Below, in pieces: positions 37,225-47,116 of a DNA stretch of 64,000 nucleotides. The DNA lies in NCBI RefSeq assembly GCF_022631235.3, contig NZ_CP093310.2, positions 2,232,001 through 2,296,000 of the forward strand, written 5' to 3'. Under the pieces are notes generated by a model. It saw only the letters and a program-made list of their open reading frames with translations. It was not told where the DNA came from and did no database searches. The translations under genes and the position numbers were made by a program. This stretch comes from Psychrobacter raelei (lineage in GTDB: Bacteria; Pseudomonadota; Gammaproteobacteria; Pseudomonadales; Moraxellaceae). The first letter of the stretch is position 1; the number at the start of each line of letters is the position of its first letter.

Positions 37225-38007
37225 ATGAGTAACGCACCTCCGCCACAGCGCTTATTTATTCGAACCTATGGTCAGCAGCCAAAGGGGCATAGTCACCGCC
37301 ATCTGCAAATCACTATTCCTCTCACCGGCACCATCAACATGATAATGAACGATGAGGTGCTTAACGTTCATTATGGTGAAGCAGTGATTATACCTAGCCA
37401 CATGTTCCATCAGTTTAAGGCACAAGAGGATTTTCGTTTTCTGGTCATGGACTTACCTCAAACGCTCAATCTGAATCATTTCCTACGAAATAATTCTCAA
37501 GGCATCAATGACAACTATCAAGCTAATAACTATAAAAATAGTGATTTACACATTCCTCTTGATGAGAAGACACTGTTGTTTATACAGTTTATTGAAAAAC
37601 AATTAACCACTGCTGGCAATACTACAATTGAAGCGCTTATGCTTGAACTATTAACTGAACTCATTAGCTCTCTCGATAGGCCTTACCGTCCAGACTCTCG
37701 GATTACCAAAGTCATTAACAGAATAGACCAAGATATTGCAGCCCCTCATTGCATTGCATCTTTGGCAGAGGTTGCCTGCCTCAGTCCTAGCCAATTTAAG
37801 GCTGTGTTTAAGCACCAACTGGGATGTTTGCCAAATGATTATATTACCGAAAAACGTATGCAAAAAGCACTAGGACTTATCTTAGATACAGATTTGCCAA
37901 TCGCTATTATTGCCGAACAATGTGGTTATCGTAGTGTACCTGCCTTTATAAGACGATTTAAACAAACATACAATCAAACGCCTAATAAAATGCGTATCAA
38001 TTCATAG
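37225..38007 (+). CDS. AraC family transcriptional regulator
   Basis: A 260-residue regulator with an N-terminal cupin (HSHRHLQITIPLTG and GEAVIIPSHMFHQF) and a C-terminal double helix-turn-helix of the AraC/XylS type (about 165-258; CLSPSQFKAVFKHQLG, QCGYRSVPAFIRRFKQTYNQTPNKMR). It converges on the small DMT permease gene, 28 bases away, which may be its target, although the shared promoter region usual for such pairs is absent. The effector is unknown. Confidence 0.92.
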   Translation: MSNAPPPQRLFIRTYGQQPKGHSHRHLQITIPLTGTINMIMNDEVLNVHYGEAVIIPSHMFHQFKAQEDFRFLVMDLPQTLNLNHFLRNNSQGINDNYQANNYKNSDLHIPLDEKTLLFIQFIEKQLTTAGNTTIEALMLELLTELISSLDRPYRPDSRITKVINRIDQDIAAPHCIASLAEVACLSPSQFKAVFKHQLGCLPNDYITEKRMQKALGLILDTDLPIAIIAEQCGYRSVPAFIRRFKQTYNQTPNKMRINS

Positions 38008-38035
38008 CACAAATGGGTTTTAATTTGTCTAATTA

Positions 38036-38494
38036 TTACTTTTTAGATTCACCATAAATCATAATTAACCCACCTAACGTTACTAACAAAAGGCCTGATA
38101 ATTTATAAACATCAATTTGTCTAATTTCAAGCCCAAACAGACCTGTTTGGCTTAGAATTATCGCAAAATACATCTGTCCAAGAAATACCCATAATAGCGT
38201 ATTACCCGATCCTATCTTTGGTGCAGCAATAAACATAAATAAAATATAAAGACTACCAAGAAACCCTGGAGACCACATCCACCAACTTGCATTTGCGACC
38301 TCTGGAGGTTTAATACCACCACTTATAAGATACGACATTATTAACGAGGCAGCTGTACCACCAAGATACAAATAGAAAGTAGCTTGAATTTGTGAAGCTT
38401 GGGTGCTTTCTCTAAAAGCATTTACAATGGCGAGTTGTAGCGGCACAATAGCGCCACCTAATAAACTGATAATCACATAAGGTAAAATATTCAT
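38036..38494 (-). CDS. Small DMT superfamily permease (DUF606/YdcZ type)
   Basis: A 152-residue inner-membrane protein with five predicted helices and the start LLGGAIVPLQLAIVNAFRE, characteristic of DUF606/YdcZ proteins. These are half-length DMT members that probably work as dimers, with unknown substrates. Glutamine and asparagine in the first helix, typical of the family, are seen. The upstream 228 bases to prmC hold no other gene. Confidence 0.85.
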   Translation of the reverse strand: MNILPYVIISLLGGAIVPLQLAIVNAFRESTQASQIQATFYLYLGGTAASLIMSYLISGGIKPPEVANASWWMWSPGFLGSLYILFMFIAAPKIGSGNTLLWVFLGQMYFAIILSQTGLFGLEIRQIDVYKLSGLLLVTLGGLIMIYGESKK

Positions 38495-38722
38495 AACTTA
38501 ACGCCTGTGCGGTTACTTTATAAAAAAGTATGCCGATACAGGCGAAAATAAAGCAAGAAAACTACCTTTTTGGGATATAAAACAAGCCGTTCAGGTAATA
38601 AAGTAATATCTTTCCTAAAAATAACTTAGCGCTGTCAAAATCATTTAACATACGAGATGTATAGTTCTCACTCGGTTTTCTTGCTATGTTAATTTTTAGA
38701 TTCGGTATAAGCGTTACGATAG

Positions 38723-39652
38723 TTAAAGATAAACCCCCATCGTCACTCTATCATTGCCGCCATAATCTTGAACGGTCTTAACCTGTGTATAGCCAAAGTC
38801 AGTGAATATTTGACGCAACGCCTCGCCTTGGTCATAGCCATGCTCAACCGCTAACAGACCGCCACTTACCAAATAGCCTCTCGCCTGCTCAGCTATCTGC
38901 CTAATATCAGCCAGCCCATTATCAGGCGCAACCAAAGCCGATAACGGCTCAGCTTTAAGCTTGTCTAGGTGCTCATCATTGTCAACGATATAAGGCGGAT
39001 TGGAGACGATGACATCGAAGCGTGGCGACTCTTTATTTGTATTATCTGCCTCTAATGCGCTAAACCAATCGCTTTGGATAAACTCAATATTGGTGATGTT
39101 ATTTAAAGCCGCATTGCGTCTAGCAACCTCTAAAGCAGGGTTAGAGTAATCAATCGCGGTCACTTGCCACTGACTGGCTGTATGATTGGGCGCTAACATT
39201 TGCAGCTCATGCGCAACACTAATGGCGATACAGCCTGAGCCTGTGCCTAAGTCCAATAACCGCTTGGGCAACTTGTTGGCATCATTGATATCATCGGCAT
39301 CATCGTTCTGAACTTGGGCATAATGCGTATCAATCCAAGCTAATACCTGCTCTATCAACACCTCCGTATCTGGTCTTGGTATGAGTGTGTGCTCATTAAC
39401 GAAGAAGTCTAGCGACCAAAATGCTTGCTTGCCAGTCAGATAAGCCAGCGGTGTGCCAAAGTGCATCTGCTCGATACCAGACTCAAAATGCGCTTGCTCA
39501 GCGTCAGTAAGCTTATACTCTGCATCAGTAATCAAAAATGAGGCAGGCTTTTGTAACACATATAGTAGCCAGTCAGCGACCCAGTGTTCAGGCAAATCAC
39601 CGTAATCATTTTTTTTCATTTGGCTGATGCTCAACCGCTGCTGTGCCGTCAT
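38723..39652 (-). CDS. prmC: Release factor glutamine N5-methyltransferase PrmC
   Basis: Methylates the glutamine of the GGQ motif in RF1 and RF2. It has the N-terminal helical domain, the SAM motif LLDLGTGSGCIAISVA, and the catalytic NPPY (VSNPPYIVDN). At 309 aa it is somewhat longer than E. coli PrmC (277), with an insertion of Asp/Asn between domains near residues 113-122. It lies 17 bases after the ampG-like gene and is probably cotranscribed with it; prfA, the usual partner, is not here. Confidence 0.95.
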   Translation of the reverse strand: MTAQQRLSISQMKKNDYGDLPEHWVADWLLYVLQKPASFLITDAEYKLTDAEQAHFESGIEQMHFGTPLAYLTGKQAFWSLDFFVNEHTLIPRPDTEVLIEQVLAWIDTHYAQVQNDDADDINDANKLPKRLLDLGTGSGCIAISVAHELQMLAPNHTASQWQVTAIDYSNPALEVARRNAALNNITNIEFIQSDWFSALEADNTNKESPRFDVIVSNPPYIVDNDEHLDKLKAEPLSALVAPDNGLADIRQIAEQARGYLVSGGLLAVEHGYDQGEALRQIFTDFGYTQVKTVQDYGGNDRVTMGVYL

Positions 39653-39669
39653 TGCTATCCTACCTTGGG

Positions 39670-41562
39670 TTATTTTTTGCTTTCAGGCTGAGTGTTGGCA
39701 GTATCATCAAGCGCCAGCTGACTGGCTGCTACATCGTCGCCATAAATGTCATCATTGCCGCCAATCACGATATACTTATCTACCAAATAGATCAGCACTA
39801 AAATCGGAATACCAATAACAAAGGTAAAGGTAAAGAAGAACGGCCAGCTGGTCGCCTCTACAATAGAGCCTGAATAGCCACCCATTACCTTAGGAATTAG
39901 GGTCATAATCGATGAAAAAATCGCGTACTGAACCGCCGTAAATTTAATCGAGGTTAACGCCGATAAGAAGGCAATAAACACCATACTGGCAAAGCCTGAT
40001 GCCAAGTTATCGACAATGACCGCAAAATACATATACTCAACACTGCCTTGATGGTAAGTCAGTAAGATGAATAACAAGTTGGTAGAGGACGCCAAGATAG
40101 CACCGAGCATCATCACCTGCATGATGCGCATTCTTTGAGCCAACATACCGCCTAAGAAGCCGCCGACAATCGCCATAATAACCCCAACTAACTTCACCGC
40201 ATCGGCGATTTGGGTTTTATCAAAGCCCATCTCTTGATAAAACACGTTTGAGATGACGCCAGCGACGATATCTGAGATACGATACAGGCCAATTAGTGCC
40301 AAAAGTAGCAAGGCCTTTTTGCCATAGCGGCGGAAAAAATCTAAGATAGGATTAATCCAAGTGGCCATCGCCACTTCTTTTTTGACCAGGCCCACTTTTA
40401 CCAACAATAAACCGCTGATAATTGCCAATCCTAAGCTTGCCAATAAGCGAAGTGTGGCGATTAAAAAGGCCGCCAGCGCATCTTCGAACTCAGGAAGTAC
40501 TTTACCAATAAGGTTATAACCGGCCACGAATACCACCACGGATAGTACAAATACCAATACCAATCTGAGATAGTCGTTTTTGGACTCGGTCACAGTGGGC
40601 GCTTTATTAATAATTTTTGGCTGATTGATAAACAAAAACAGCAATAACAAAGGTGCAGCCGCGATGGCCACAGCAAAATAGTTATTTAGTAGCGGATAAA
40701 CCGTTTTAGGCACCAACACCATACTGCTACCTGACAGTCTGTTATACAAGGTTTCTATTAAATACGGCAGCCCAATTAAAGTACCTGGTACCAATAAAAT
40801 GGCCGAGTAAATAGAGAACAGCTTGAGGTTAAGCTGTTGTTTTTTGATCTGTAAAATCTCAGCGGTCGGCTCGTAGCCGGCAAAGGTCGTCAGTAAAGGT
40901 AGGGTCATGATCAGCGCCATAACATAGTAAGTATTACGCCATGCCTCATAGCTATATGCCGTTTCAGTAGAGCCAAAGTATACGGCCAGATATAAAGATC
41001 CAGCACCGGCGACAATCATACCGATGCGGTAGCCGGTAACATAGATAGAGGACAATACCGGCTGCATTTCAGGCGGGGCAAGCTCAATACGGTACGCATC
41101 AATGACGATATCTTGCGTTGCTGCGGAGAATCCTAAAAGTACGGATCCTGCTGCCATTAAATGCAGCACATTGACCTCAGCAGGGTTGACGCTGGCCATC
41201 AAATAAATGGCCAAAATAATCAGCAACTGCGCGACCACCATCCATGCTCGGCGACGCCCTAACCAGTTGGTCAGTATTGGTACAGGGATTGCATCAATAA
41301 GCGGCGCCCAGATGAATTTAAACGCATAGCCAAGACCTGCCCAACTAAACATGGTGATGATACTCAGATCCACACCTGCTTCATTCAGCCAAAGCCCCAA
41401 GCTTGAGAAAATCAGCATAATGGGCAAGCCGGCGGCGAACCCTAAAAAGAACATAATAAGGACGCGCAGGTCTTTAAAAGCCTTTAAAGAGTCAATCCAA
41501 GATTTTTTGGCAGGGGACAACTCAGCTTTTGAGCTGCGTTTAGTAGGGGTCGATACAGACAT
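39670..41562 (-). CDS. AmpG-type muropeptide MFS transporter
   Basis: Inner-membrane permease of 630 aa with about 14 helices. The first part, GFAAGLPIMLIFSSLGLWLNEAGVDL-like (residues 41-65), is close to AmpG, which imports GlcNAc-anhydroMurNAc peptides for recycling. The protein is longer than E. coli AmpG (491) because of an extra middle section with helices and loops (about 235-400). Assignment is by the N-terminal motif and topology; another AmpG-family substrate is possible. The presence of amgK-murU in the window agrees with muropeptide import. It is divergent from the CysB-like regulator. Confidence 0.82.
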   Translation of the reverse strand: MSVSTPTKRSSKAELSPAKKSWIDSLKAFKDLRVLIMFFLGFAAGLPIMLIFSSLGLWLNEAGVDLSIITMFSWAGLGYAFKFIWAPLIDAIPVPILTNWLGRRRAWMVVAQLLIILAIYLMASVNPAEVNVLHLMAAGSVLLGFSAATQDIVIDAYRIELAPPEMQPVLSSIYVTGYRIGMIVAGAGSLYLAVYFGSTETAYSYEAWRNTYYVMALIMTLPLLTTFAGYEPTAEILQIKKQQLNLKLFSIYSAILLVPGTLIGLPYLIETLYNRLSGSSMVLVPKTVYPLLNNYFAVAIAAAPLLLLFLFINQPKIINKAPTVTESKNDYLRLVLVFVLSVVVFVAGYNLIGKVLPEFEDALAAFLIATLRLLASLGLAIISGLLLVKVGLVKKEVAMATWINPILDFFRRYGKKALLLLALIGLYRISDIVAGVISNVFYQEMGFDKTQIADAVKLVGVIMAIVGGFLGGMLAQRMRIMQVMMLGAILASSTNLLFILLTYHQGSVEYMYFAVIVDNLASGFASMVFIAFLSALTSIKFTAVQYAIFSSIMTLIPKVMGGYSGSIVEATSWPFFFTFTFVIGIPILVLIYLVDKYIVIGGNDDIYGDDVAASQLALDDTANTQPESKK

Positions 41563-41878
41563 AGCAGACCTATAGTTATAAAATCAGAAAACCGTTATGT
41601 TACTTTAGAATGGCAGGCTTGACTAGCCGTATCGTATTGCGCGTACAATACAGTCGGCAGTTGGTGCACTGAAACTGGGCATATGTTACCAAATAGCGGT
41701 ATAATGTTTGGGTTAAATGGTGTGCCCTCTTTATAATAAATTAAGTTAATAAATTCAGCTGATAGCTTTGGCTTATTGTGCAGGCTCTTTATATGTTTAG
41801 TAGGCTAAATTTGCTTTGGCCACTGACGTGTTTTGAGTGAGCTTTTTAAGTGTTGCTGAAGTGATATAGGAAAAATTT
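41563..41878. other. Divergent region between ampG-like gene and CysB-like regulator
   Basis: 316 bases. Contains GTATTG-N6-CAATAC (41634-41651), a perfect inverted repeat, overlapping TACAAT (41644-41649) with TTGACT 19 bases upstream (41619-41624). This looks like a regulated promoter, possibly autoregulated by the LysR protein. Confidence 0.45.
41619..41651 (+). promoter_or_regulatory. Possible promoter and operator before the CysB-like regulator
   Basis: TTGACT, 19-base spacer, TACAAT, with the inverted repeat GTATTG-N6-CAATAC across the -10. The long spacer would suit an activator- or repressor-controlled promoter. Confidence 0.35.
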
Positions 41879-42808
41879 ATGGCCATTGATGTCATCGTCA
41901 ATCAAAGACATTTACAAATTCAGCTTAAACAGTTAGAGACGGTATGGCATACCGTAATTAATGGCTATAACTTAAGCCAAGCGGCGCAAGTGCTACATAC
42001 TAGCCAATCAAGCCTGTCAAAGCACATCTCCGCTTTAGAAAACCAATTAAAAGCCGAAGTCTTCGTGCGCCAAGGCAAGCGCTTAACCGGACTGACCCCT
42101 GTCGGTGAAGCGCTACTGCCCCATATTGAGGCAATTTTTACCGAAATTCGCACCATTGAGAATATCAGCCTTGATTACAACAACCCACAGACTGGTACAC
42201 TAACCCTAGCCACCACCCATACCCAAGCACGCTATGTACTGCCAGATATTATCAAGCAGTTTAAGCAGCAGTTCCCTAAGGTGCAGCTGGTGCTACAGCA
42301 AGCCGATCCGCAAACGATTGCCAATATGGTCATTCGAGGTCAAGCCGATATCGGTATTGCTACTGAAGCACTGCTACAAAACTCTTATCTACGCTGCTAC
42401 CGTTATTATGATTGGTCTCACCGTGTTATCGTGCCTAAAGACCATGAACTGGCAGAATTAGACAGTATTGATTTGCCGACTCTTGCCAGCTATCCTTTGG
42501 TCACCTATCACGGCGGCTTCACAGGTCGCAGTGCCATTGATAAGACCTTCCACGATGCCGGTCTTGAGCCTGAAATTGTCCTTGCTGCTCTCGATGCCGA
42601 TGTGATTAGTACCTATGTTGGGGCAGGCCTTGGTGTGGGTATTATTGCTGAAATGGCCTTTGAGCCTGGTCATTACCAGAATCTGACTGCCATTCCTGTT
42701 GATCATTTTGGCCGCTTTACCAGTTGGATTGCGGTGCGAGATGACGCTGAGATTCGCCACTTTGGGCAGGCATTTATTCAGCTTTGCCAACAGCAATTTA
42801 GCAGCTAA
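41879..42808 (+). CDS. CysB-like LysR family regulator
   Basis: A 309-residue LysR protein. The N-terminal winged helix-turn-helix reads NLSQAAQVLHTSQSSLSKHISALENQL, and the effector domain has TTHTQARYVLPDIIKQF, the signature of CysB/Cbl proteins that sense acetylserine or sulfate-derived signals. CysB controls sulfur assimilation. No cys genes are near, so it may act in trans. It is a little shorter than E. coli CysB (324). Confidence 0.9.
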   Translation: MAIDVIVNQRHLQIQLKQLETVWHTVINGYNLSQAAQVLHTSQSSLSKHISALENQLKAEVFVRQGKRLTGLTPVGEALLPHIEAIFTEIRTIENISLDYNNPQTGTLTLATTHTQARYVLPDIIKQFKQQFPKVQLVLQQADPQTIANMVIRGQADIGIATEALLQNSYLRCYRYYDWSHRVIVPKDHELAELDSIDLPTLASYPLVTYHGGFTGRSAIDKTFHDAGLEPEIVLAALDADVISTYVGAGLGVGIIAEMAFEPGHYQNLTAIPVDHFGRFTSWIAVRDDAEIRHFGQAFIQLCQQQFSS

Positions 42809-42890
42809 CTGCTCTTTGAAAACCCTCGGTTGATATCAAACTTGCGTTGACTCACAACCTTAATTTTCTTTTCATTGATACACGCTTTTT

Positions 42891-42925
42891 ACTCTTGCAC
42901 CTTGATGGCGCAAGAGTTTTTTTGC
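42891..42925 (+). terminator. Terminator after the CysB-like gene
   Basis: ACTCTTGC / GCAAGAGT stem with a CC/GG inner pair and AT loop, followed by a T run. Confidence 0.87.
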
Positions 42926-43127
42926 TTTTTGTAACTGCTAATAGCCGCCGTGATAAACTAGCAACAGCTTTAAGCAAGCTATCTTTACATTAGATACTTT
43001 ATTGTTAGATCCCTTCCCTCTATCTATGCTTTATAAGTAATTTAAGCCTTCAAGGACAGAAGGATCACTTAGGCGATAAGCCGACTTTGATTTTTGTTAA
43101 TCATATTCACGCATAAGGTAACCTCTC
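42926..43127. other. Leader region of the PQQ dehydrogenase gene
   Basis: 202 bases. AAGGTAAC (43115-43122) is the ribosome binding site; no regulatory site is clear. Confidence 0.4.
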
Positions 43128-45692
43128 ATGCAAAAATTTCTGGCTATTTTGATGGCATTGTTTGCGCTGCCCTTGCTTATTGGCGGCGGCTACTTGCTAT
43201 CCTTAGGAGGCAGCCCCTATTATGTGATCGCGGGCATAATGATGCTACTGACCGCATGGCTACTGCTAAAAAGACATTGGGGGGCTTATGCCCTCTATAG
43301 CCTGTTTATCATTGGCTCAGTTATTTGGGCGGTATGGGAAGCAGGCTTTTATTGGTGGGCGTTGGCCACGCGCCTAGGCTTCCCACTTATCTTCGGTCTA
43401 CTCATGCTGCTGCCTTGGGTCGCTAAGAAGATGGGAGATCATAAATCCAAAATCTTGACTGCGCCTGCCGGCAACACCCTGCATACCCCCTCAAGCACAG
43501 GTGCCGCTCAAGTACAGCCGCCTGTATCCCAGCCGCTGACTTCTGCGCCAGCCGATACCGATAATAAGGGTAACCCACTTTATTATTGGGGCTTATTGGC
43601 ATCAGTAGTGGCCGGTGCTGCGGTATCTTTTGGTAGTATGGCCAACAATCCCACTGACAAATTGGGCCGCTTAGATCTAAATACCAGTACGTCAGACACT
43701 ACAGCCAACTTAGGCGACGCCTTATCGAACGGTCAACAGACCCCTGAAGGAGATTGGAGTGCTTATGGCCGTACCGATTATGGTCAGCGCTATTCACCCC
43801 TGAGTCAAATTAATACCGAAAACGTCAAAAATCTAGAAGTGGCTTGGCAGATCCAAACCGATGATGTCAAAGGCCCTAAAGATATCGGTGAAACCACATA
43901 TCAAGCCACACCACTGAAGATTGGCAATGCGCTATATCTATGTACCCCTCACAACTGGGTAATGGCACTAGATGCGGATACGGGTGAGAGTCTATGGACC
44001 TTTGATCCTAAGGTGGGTGAAAACCAAAAGCGCCAGCACCAAACGTGTCGCGGCGTCTCTTTTTATGCCGGCTCACAATCGCCAGTGAATGCCATTCAAG
44101 CTTCAGCCGCCACCTCGGCTAACAATACGACACTTACAGCGCAAAAAATCGAGGGCAATACCTTTAATAATGCGCCTGTGCAGTGTGATGCTCGCATCTT
44201 TATTCCTACCTCAGATGCTAAGCTTTATGCACTAAATCCTGAGACCGGACAACGCTGTGCAGACTTTGGCGATAACGGCGCGCTTGATTTGATGCACAAT
44301 ATGCCATTTAAACAAGCCGGTTTTTATTACTCAACGTCACCACCTGTTGTGGCCGGTAACCTGGTTATCGTAGCCGGTGCAGTCAATGACAACTATGATA
44401 TTAACTCACCTTCTGGTGTTATCCGTGCTTATGATGTGCGTACAGGTGAGCTTAAGTGGAACTGGGACTCTGGTAACCCACAACAAACTGCGCCGCTGGA
44501 TGTCAACGATCCCAATCAAGTGTACAAGACCAGTTCACCCAACTCTTGGTCTATTGCCACAGCTGATGAAAAGTTAGGCTTGGCTTATTTCCCAATGGGT
44601 AACCGTACCCCTGATCAGTTAGGTGTTTATCGCACCTCTGAAGAAGAAAAGTATGCCACCTCTGTGGTTGCCTTAGATCTAAAAACCGGACAAGCACGCT
44701 GGGTACAGCAGTTCGTACACCATGACTTGTGGGATATGGACACCCCTGCTCAGCCGACATTATTGGACTTAAAAACCGATAAAGGCGTGCAGCCTGCGCT
44801 TGTGGTTCCGACTAAGCAAGGTGATGTTTATGTGTTAAACCGTGCTACGGGTGAGCCTATCTTACCGATTAAAGAGCGCCCTGCACCGCAAGGTGACTTG
44901 ATAGCAGGGGAACATGCTGCTCCCACTCAGCCTTACTCAGCACTAAGCTTTGAGCCAAAACGCTTAACTGAAAAAGACATGTGGGGGGCAAGCTTAATCG
45001 ACCAAATGATGTGTCGTATTGAGTTTAATAAGCTGAACTATGAGGGCCGCTACACGCCACCTTCGCTCAATGGGACGTTGGTATATCCAGGTAACTTTGG
45101 TACCTTTAACTGGGGCAGCTTGGCGGTTGATCCAGAAAGTGGTGTCATGTTTGGTATGCCCACTTATTTGGCCTTCACCTCCAAGCTTATTCCTAAACAC
45201 AGCTTAGGTGACGTGGAGACCAACAAAGGTGAGCAAGGGGTTAACGCCAACGAAGGCGCCGATTATGCCGTAGAGATGGGGCCTTTCTTATCGCCACTTG
45301 GCGTGCCTTGCCAGCAGCCACCTTGGGGCACGATTGCTGCCGCCAACTTAAGCACAGGCGACATCGCTTATCAGCGCAAAAACGGTACCGTACAAGACCT
45401 ATCGCCTTTACCATTGAAGTTTGAGCTGGGTGTACCGGGTATTGGTGGTCCTATCATCACTAAAGGCGGCGTGGCCTTCTTATCAGCTGCAACTGAAAAC
45501 AACTTCAGAGCTTATGACTTAGCAACCGGTGATGTGCTTTGGAACCAGCGTATACCGGCAGGTGGCCAAGCCACACCTATGACTTACTTAAACTCAAAAG
45601 GTGAGCAGATGGTGGTATTGGTAGCCGGTGGTCACGGCTCAGTCGGAACCAAAATTGGTGATTATGTGATTGCATATAAACTGGCCAAATAA
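43128..45692 (+). CDS. Membrane-bound PQQ-dependent dehydrogenase (glucose/quinate/shikimate family)
   Basis: Quinoprotein that oxidises a sugar or cyclic polyol in the periplasm and feeds electrons to ubiquinone. Four N-terminal helices (about 3-105) are followed by a Thr/Ser/Pro-rich linker, a fifth helix (about 148-170) and an eight-bladed PQQ propeller starting at WSAYGRTDYGQRYSPL. The 854 aa length exceeds the usual 800, mainly through the linker. Glucose versus quinate/shikimate specificity cannot be read. No PQQ biosynthesis genes are in the window, so the cofactor must be made elsewhere or taken up. Confidence 0.92.
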   Translation: MQKFLAILMALFALPLLIGGGYLLSLGGSPYYVIAGIMMLLTAWLLLKRHWGAYALYSLFIIGSVIWAVWEAGFYWWALATRLGFPLIFGLLMLLPWVAKKMGDHKSKILTAPAGNTLHTPSSTGAAQVQPPVSQPLTSAPADTDNKGNPLYYWGLLASVVAGAAVSFGSMANNPTDKLGRLDLNTSTSDTTANLGDALSNGQQTPEGDWSAYGRTDYGQRYSPLSQINTENVKNLEVAWQIQTDDVKGPKDIGETTYQATPLKIGNALYLCTPHNWVMALDADTGESLWTFDPKVGENQKRQHQTCRGVSFYAGSQSPVNAIQASAATSANNTTLTAQKIEGNTFNNAPVQCDARIFIPTSDAKLYALNPETGQRCADFGDNGALDLMHNMPFKQAGFYYSTSPPVVAGNLVIVAGAVNDNYDINSPSGVIRAYDVRTGELKWNWDSGNPQQTAPLDVNDPNQVYKTSSPNSWSIATADEKLGLAYFPMGNRTPDQLGVYRTSEEEKYATSVVALDLKTGQARWVQQFVHHDLWDMDTPAQPTLLDLKTDKGVQPALVVPTKQGDVYVLNRATGEPILPIKERPAPQGDLIAGEHAAPTQPYSALSFEPKRLTEKDMWGASLIDQMMCRIEFNKLNYEGRYTPPSLNGTLVYPGNFGTFNWGSLAVDPESGVMFGMPTYLAFTSKLIPKHSLGDVETNKGEQGVNANEGADYAVEMGPFLSPLGVPCQQPPWGTIAAANLSTGDIAYQRKNGTVQDLSPLPLKFELGVPGIGGPIITKGGVAFLSAATENNFRAYDLATGDVLWNQRIPAGGQATPMTYLNSKGEQMVVLVAGGHGSVGTKIGDYVIAYKLAK

Positions 45693-45760
45693 ACCTGCTC
45701 AATCAACATATTTACTTGGTTAATGTTACTTGGTTAATTTAATTGGTTAATAACGATATA

Positions 45761-45793
45761 AAAATAAGGTGCCCTAGGGTGCCTTATTTTTTT
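45761..45793 (+). terminator. Terminator after the PQQ dehydrogenase gene
   Basis: Stem AATAAGGTGCCC / GGGTGCCTTATT (two G-T pairs), 2-base centre, then a T run. Confidence 0.87.
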
Positions 45794-46020
45794 GGATCGT
45801 ACTGTTACAATACCCCAAGATGAAGCCTAGATTAATGATGGCACTGATGTGTTAAGTAGCCTTGTTATTAGTTTATTAATATTCAACCGGTCTACTTGAA
45901 ACTTAAGCAGCCAAGGCTCATATCAACCATTAGCACACCATCAAAAAATTTATTAATAAGCAATAAATAAACTCTTTTGCTTCTGCTTAAGGCTTTATTG
46001 ACTCTGCTAATGGATGACTT
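45794..46020. other. Gap between terminator and LLM oxidoreductase gene
   Basis: 227 bases; nothing beyond AT-rich sequence was recognised. Confidence 0.4.
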
Positions 46021-47022
46021 ATGAGCGCAACTCCTTTATCTTTTTTAGACTTAGCCCCTATCCCTGAGGGTCAAACCACTGCTCAGGGCGTGGCTTATAC
46101 CGTGGATATGGCACAAAAGGCAGAAGCCATTGGCCTAAACCGCTTTTGGATGGCAGAACATCACAATATGCCTGGTATCGCCAGTGCCGCAACGTCAGTA
46201 CTGCTCTCGCATATTGGTGCTAAAACCAACAAAATCCGTATCGGCTCAGGTGGTGTCATGCTGCCAAACCACGCGCCATTGGTGATAGCTGAGCAGTTCG
46301 GTACACTGCATGCTTTATATGGGGATCGTATTGACTTGGGATTGGGCCGTGCGCCTGGCACAGATGGGGCAACCTTTCGAGCACTGCGCCGTCAGATGCA
46401 CGATGCCGATCGCTTTCCACAAGATGTGCAGGAGCTGATGTTCTTTTTGGGTAGCGACTCAGACAACAGTCCGGTTCAGTCCTTCCCAGGTGCTCATAGC
46501 AAGGTGCCAGTTTGGATTTTAGGCTCCTCACTGTTTGGTGCCACCTTAGCGGCTAAGCTTGGCTTGCCTTATTCATTTGCCTCACATTTTGCGCCGCGTA
46601 TGATGACGCAGGCCATTACCACGTATCGCGAAAACTTTGAACCCTCACAGTATTTGGATAAGCCGTATGTGATGCTTGCGGCCAATATGCTACTTGCAGA
46701 TGATGATGCCACGGCTCGCTATCATTTTACCTCTGCACAGCAAAGCTTTGTGCGCTTACGCCGTGGTGGCCGTGGTCAAGTACCCGCGCCCGTAGAGTCG
46801 ATGGACAGTATCTGGAGCGCCCCTGAAAAAGCCATGGTCGATGATGCCTTAGCGGTATCTTTTATTGGCAGTGTTGGACGCGTGCGTCCTCTATTACAGC
46901 ATTTCTTGGAGGAGCATAAGCCTGATGAGCTGATGGTCACTGCTAATATTTATGATCAGCAGGCGCGCCTGCACTCTTTGGACTTGGTACCTGAGCTTGA
47001 GATTTTCGATTTAAATCCCTAA
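46021..47022 (+). CDS. LLM-class flavin-dependent oxidoreductase
   Basis: Luciferase-like FMN-dependent TIM-barrel monooxygenase, YhbW-type. The start [15 protein letters not shown] and the segments [33 protein letters not shown] and [11 protein letters not shown] are typical of this subgroup. At 333 aa it is normal. Substrate and reductase partner are unknown. It ends at a strong bidirectional terminator. Confidence 0.92.
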   Translation: MSATPLSFLDLAPIPEGQTTAQGVAYTVDMAQKAEAIGLNRFWMAEHHNMPGIASAATSVLLSHIGAKTNKIRIGSGGVMLPNHAPLVIAEQFGTLHALYGDRIDLGLGRAPGTDGATFRALRRQMHDADRFPQDVQELMFFLGSDSDNSPVQSFPGAHSKVPVWILGSSLFGATLAAKLGLPYSFASHFAPRMMTQAITTYRENFEPSQYLDKPYVMLAANMLLADDDATARYHFTSAQQSFVRLRRGGRGQVPAPVESMDSIWSAPEKAMVDDALAVSFIGSVGRVRPLLQHFLEEHKPDELMVTANIYDQQARLHSLDLVPELEIFDLNP

Positions 47023-47055
47023 GCGTAAGTCATCAAGCATAATAGGCAAAGAAAT

Positions 47056-47091
47056 AAAAAAGCCGATATCTACAGATATCGGCTTTTTTAA
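47056..47091. terminator. Bidirectional terminator between LLM gene and secreted paralogue
   Basis: Perfect 15-bp stem AAAAAAGCCGATATC / GATATCGGCTTTTTT with loop TACA. Confidence 0.93.
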
Positions 47092-47116
47092 TAGGTAAGG
47101 CTTAAGACTGCACATG

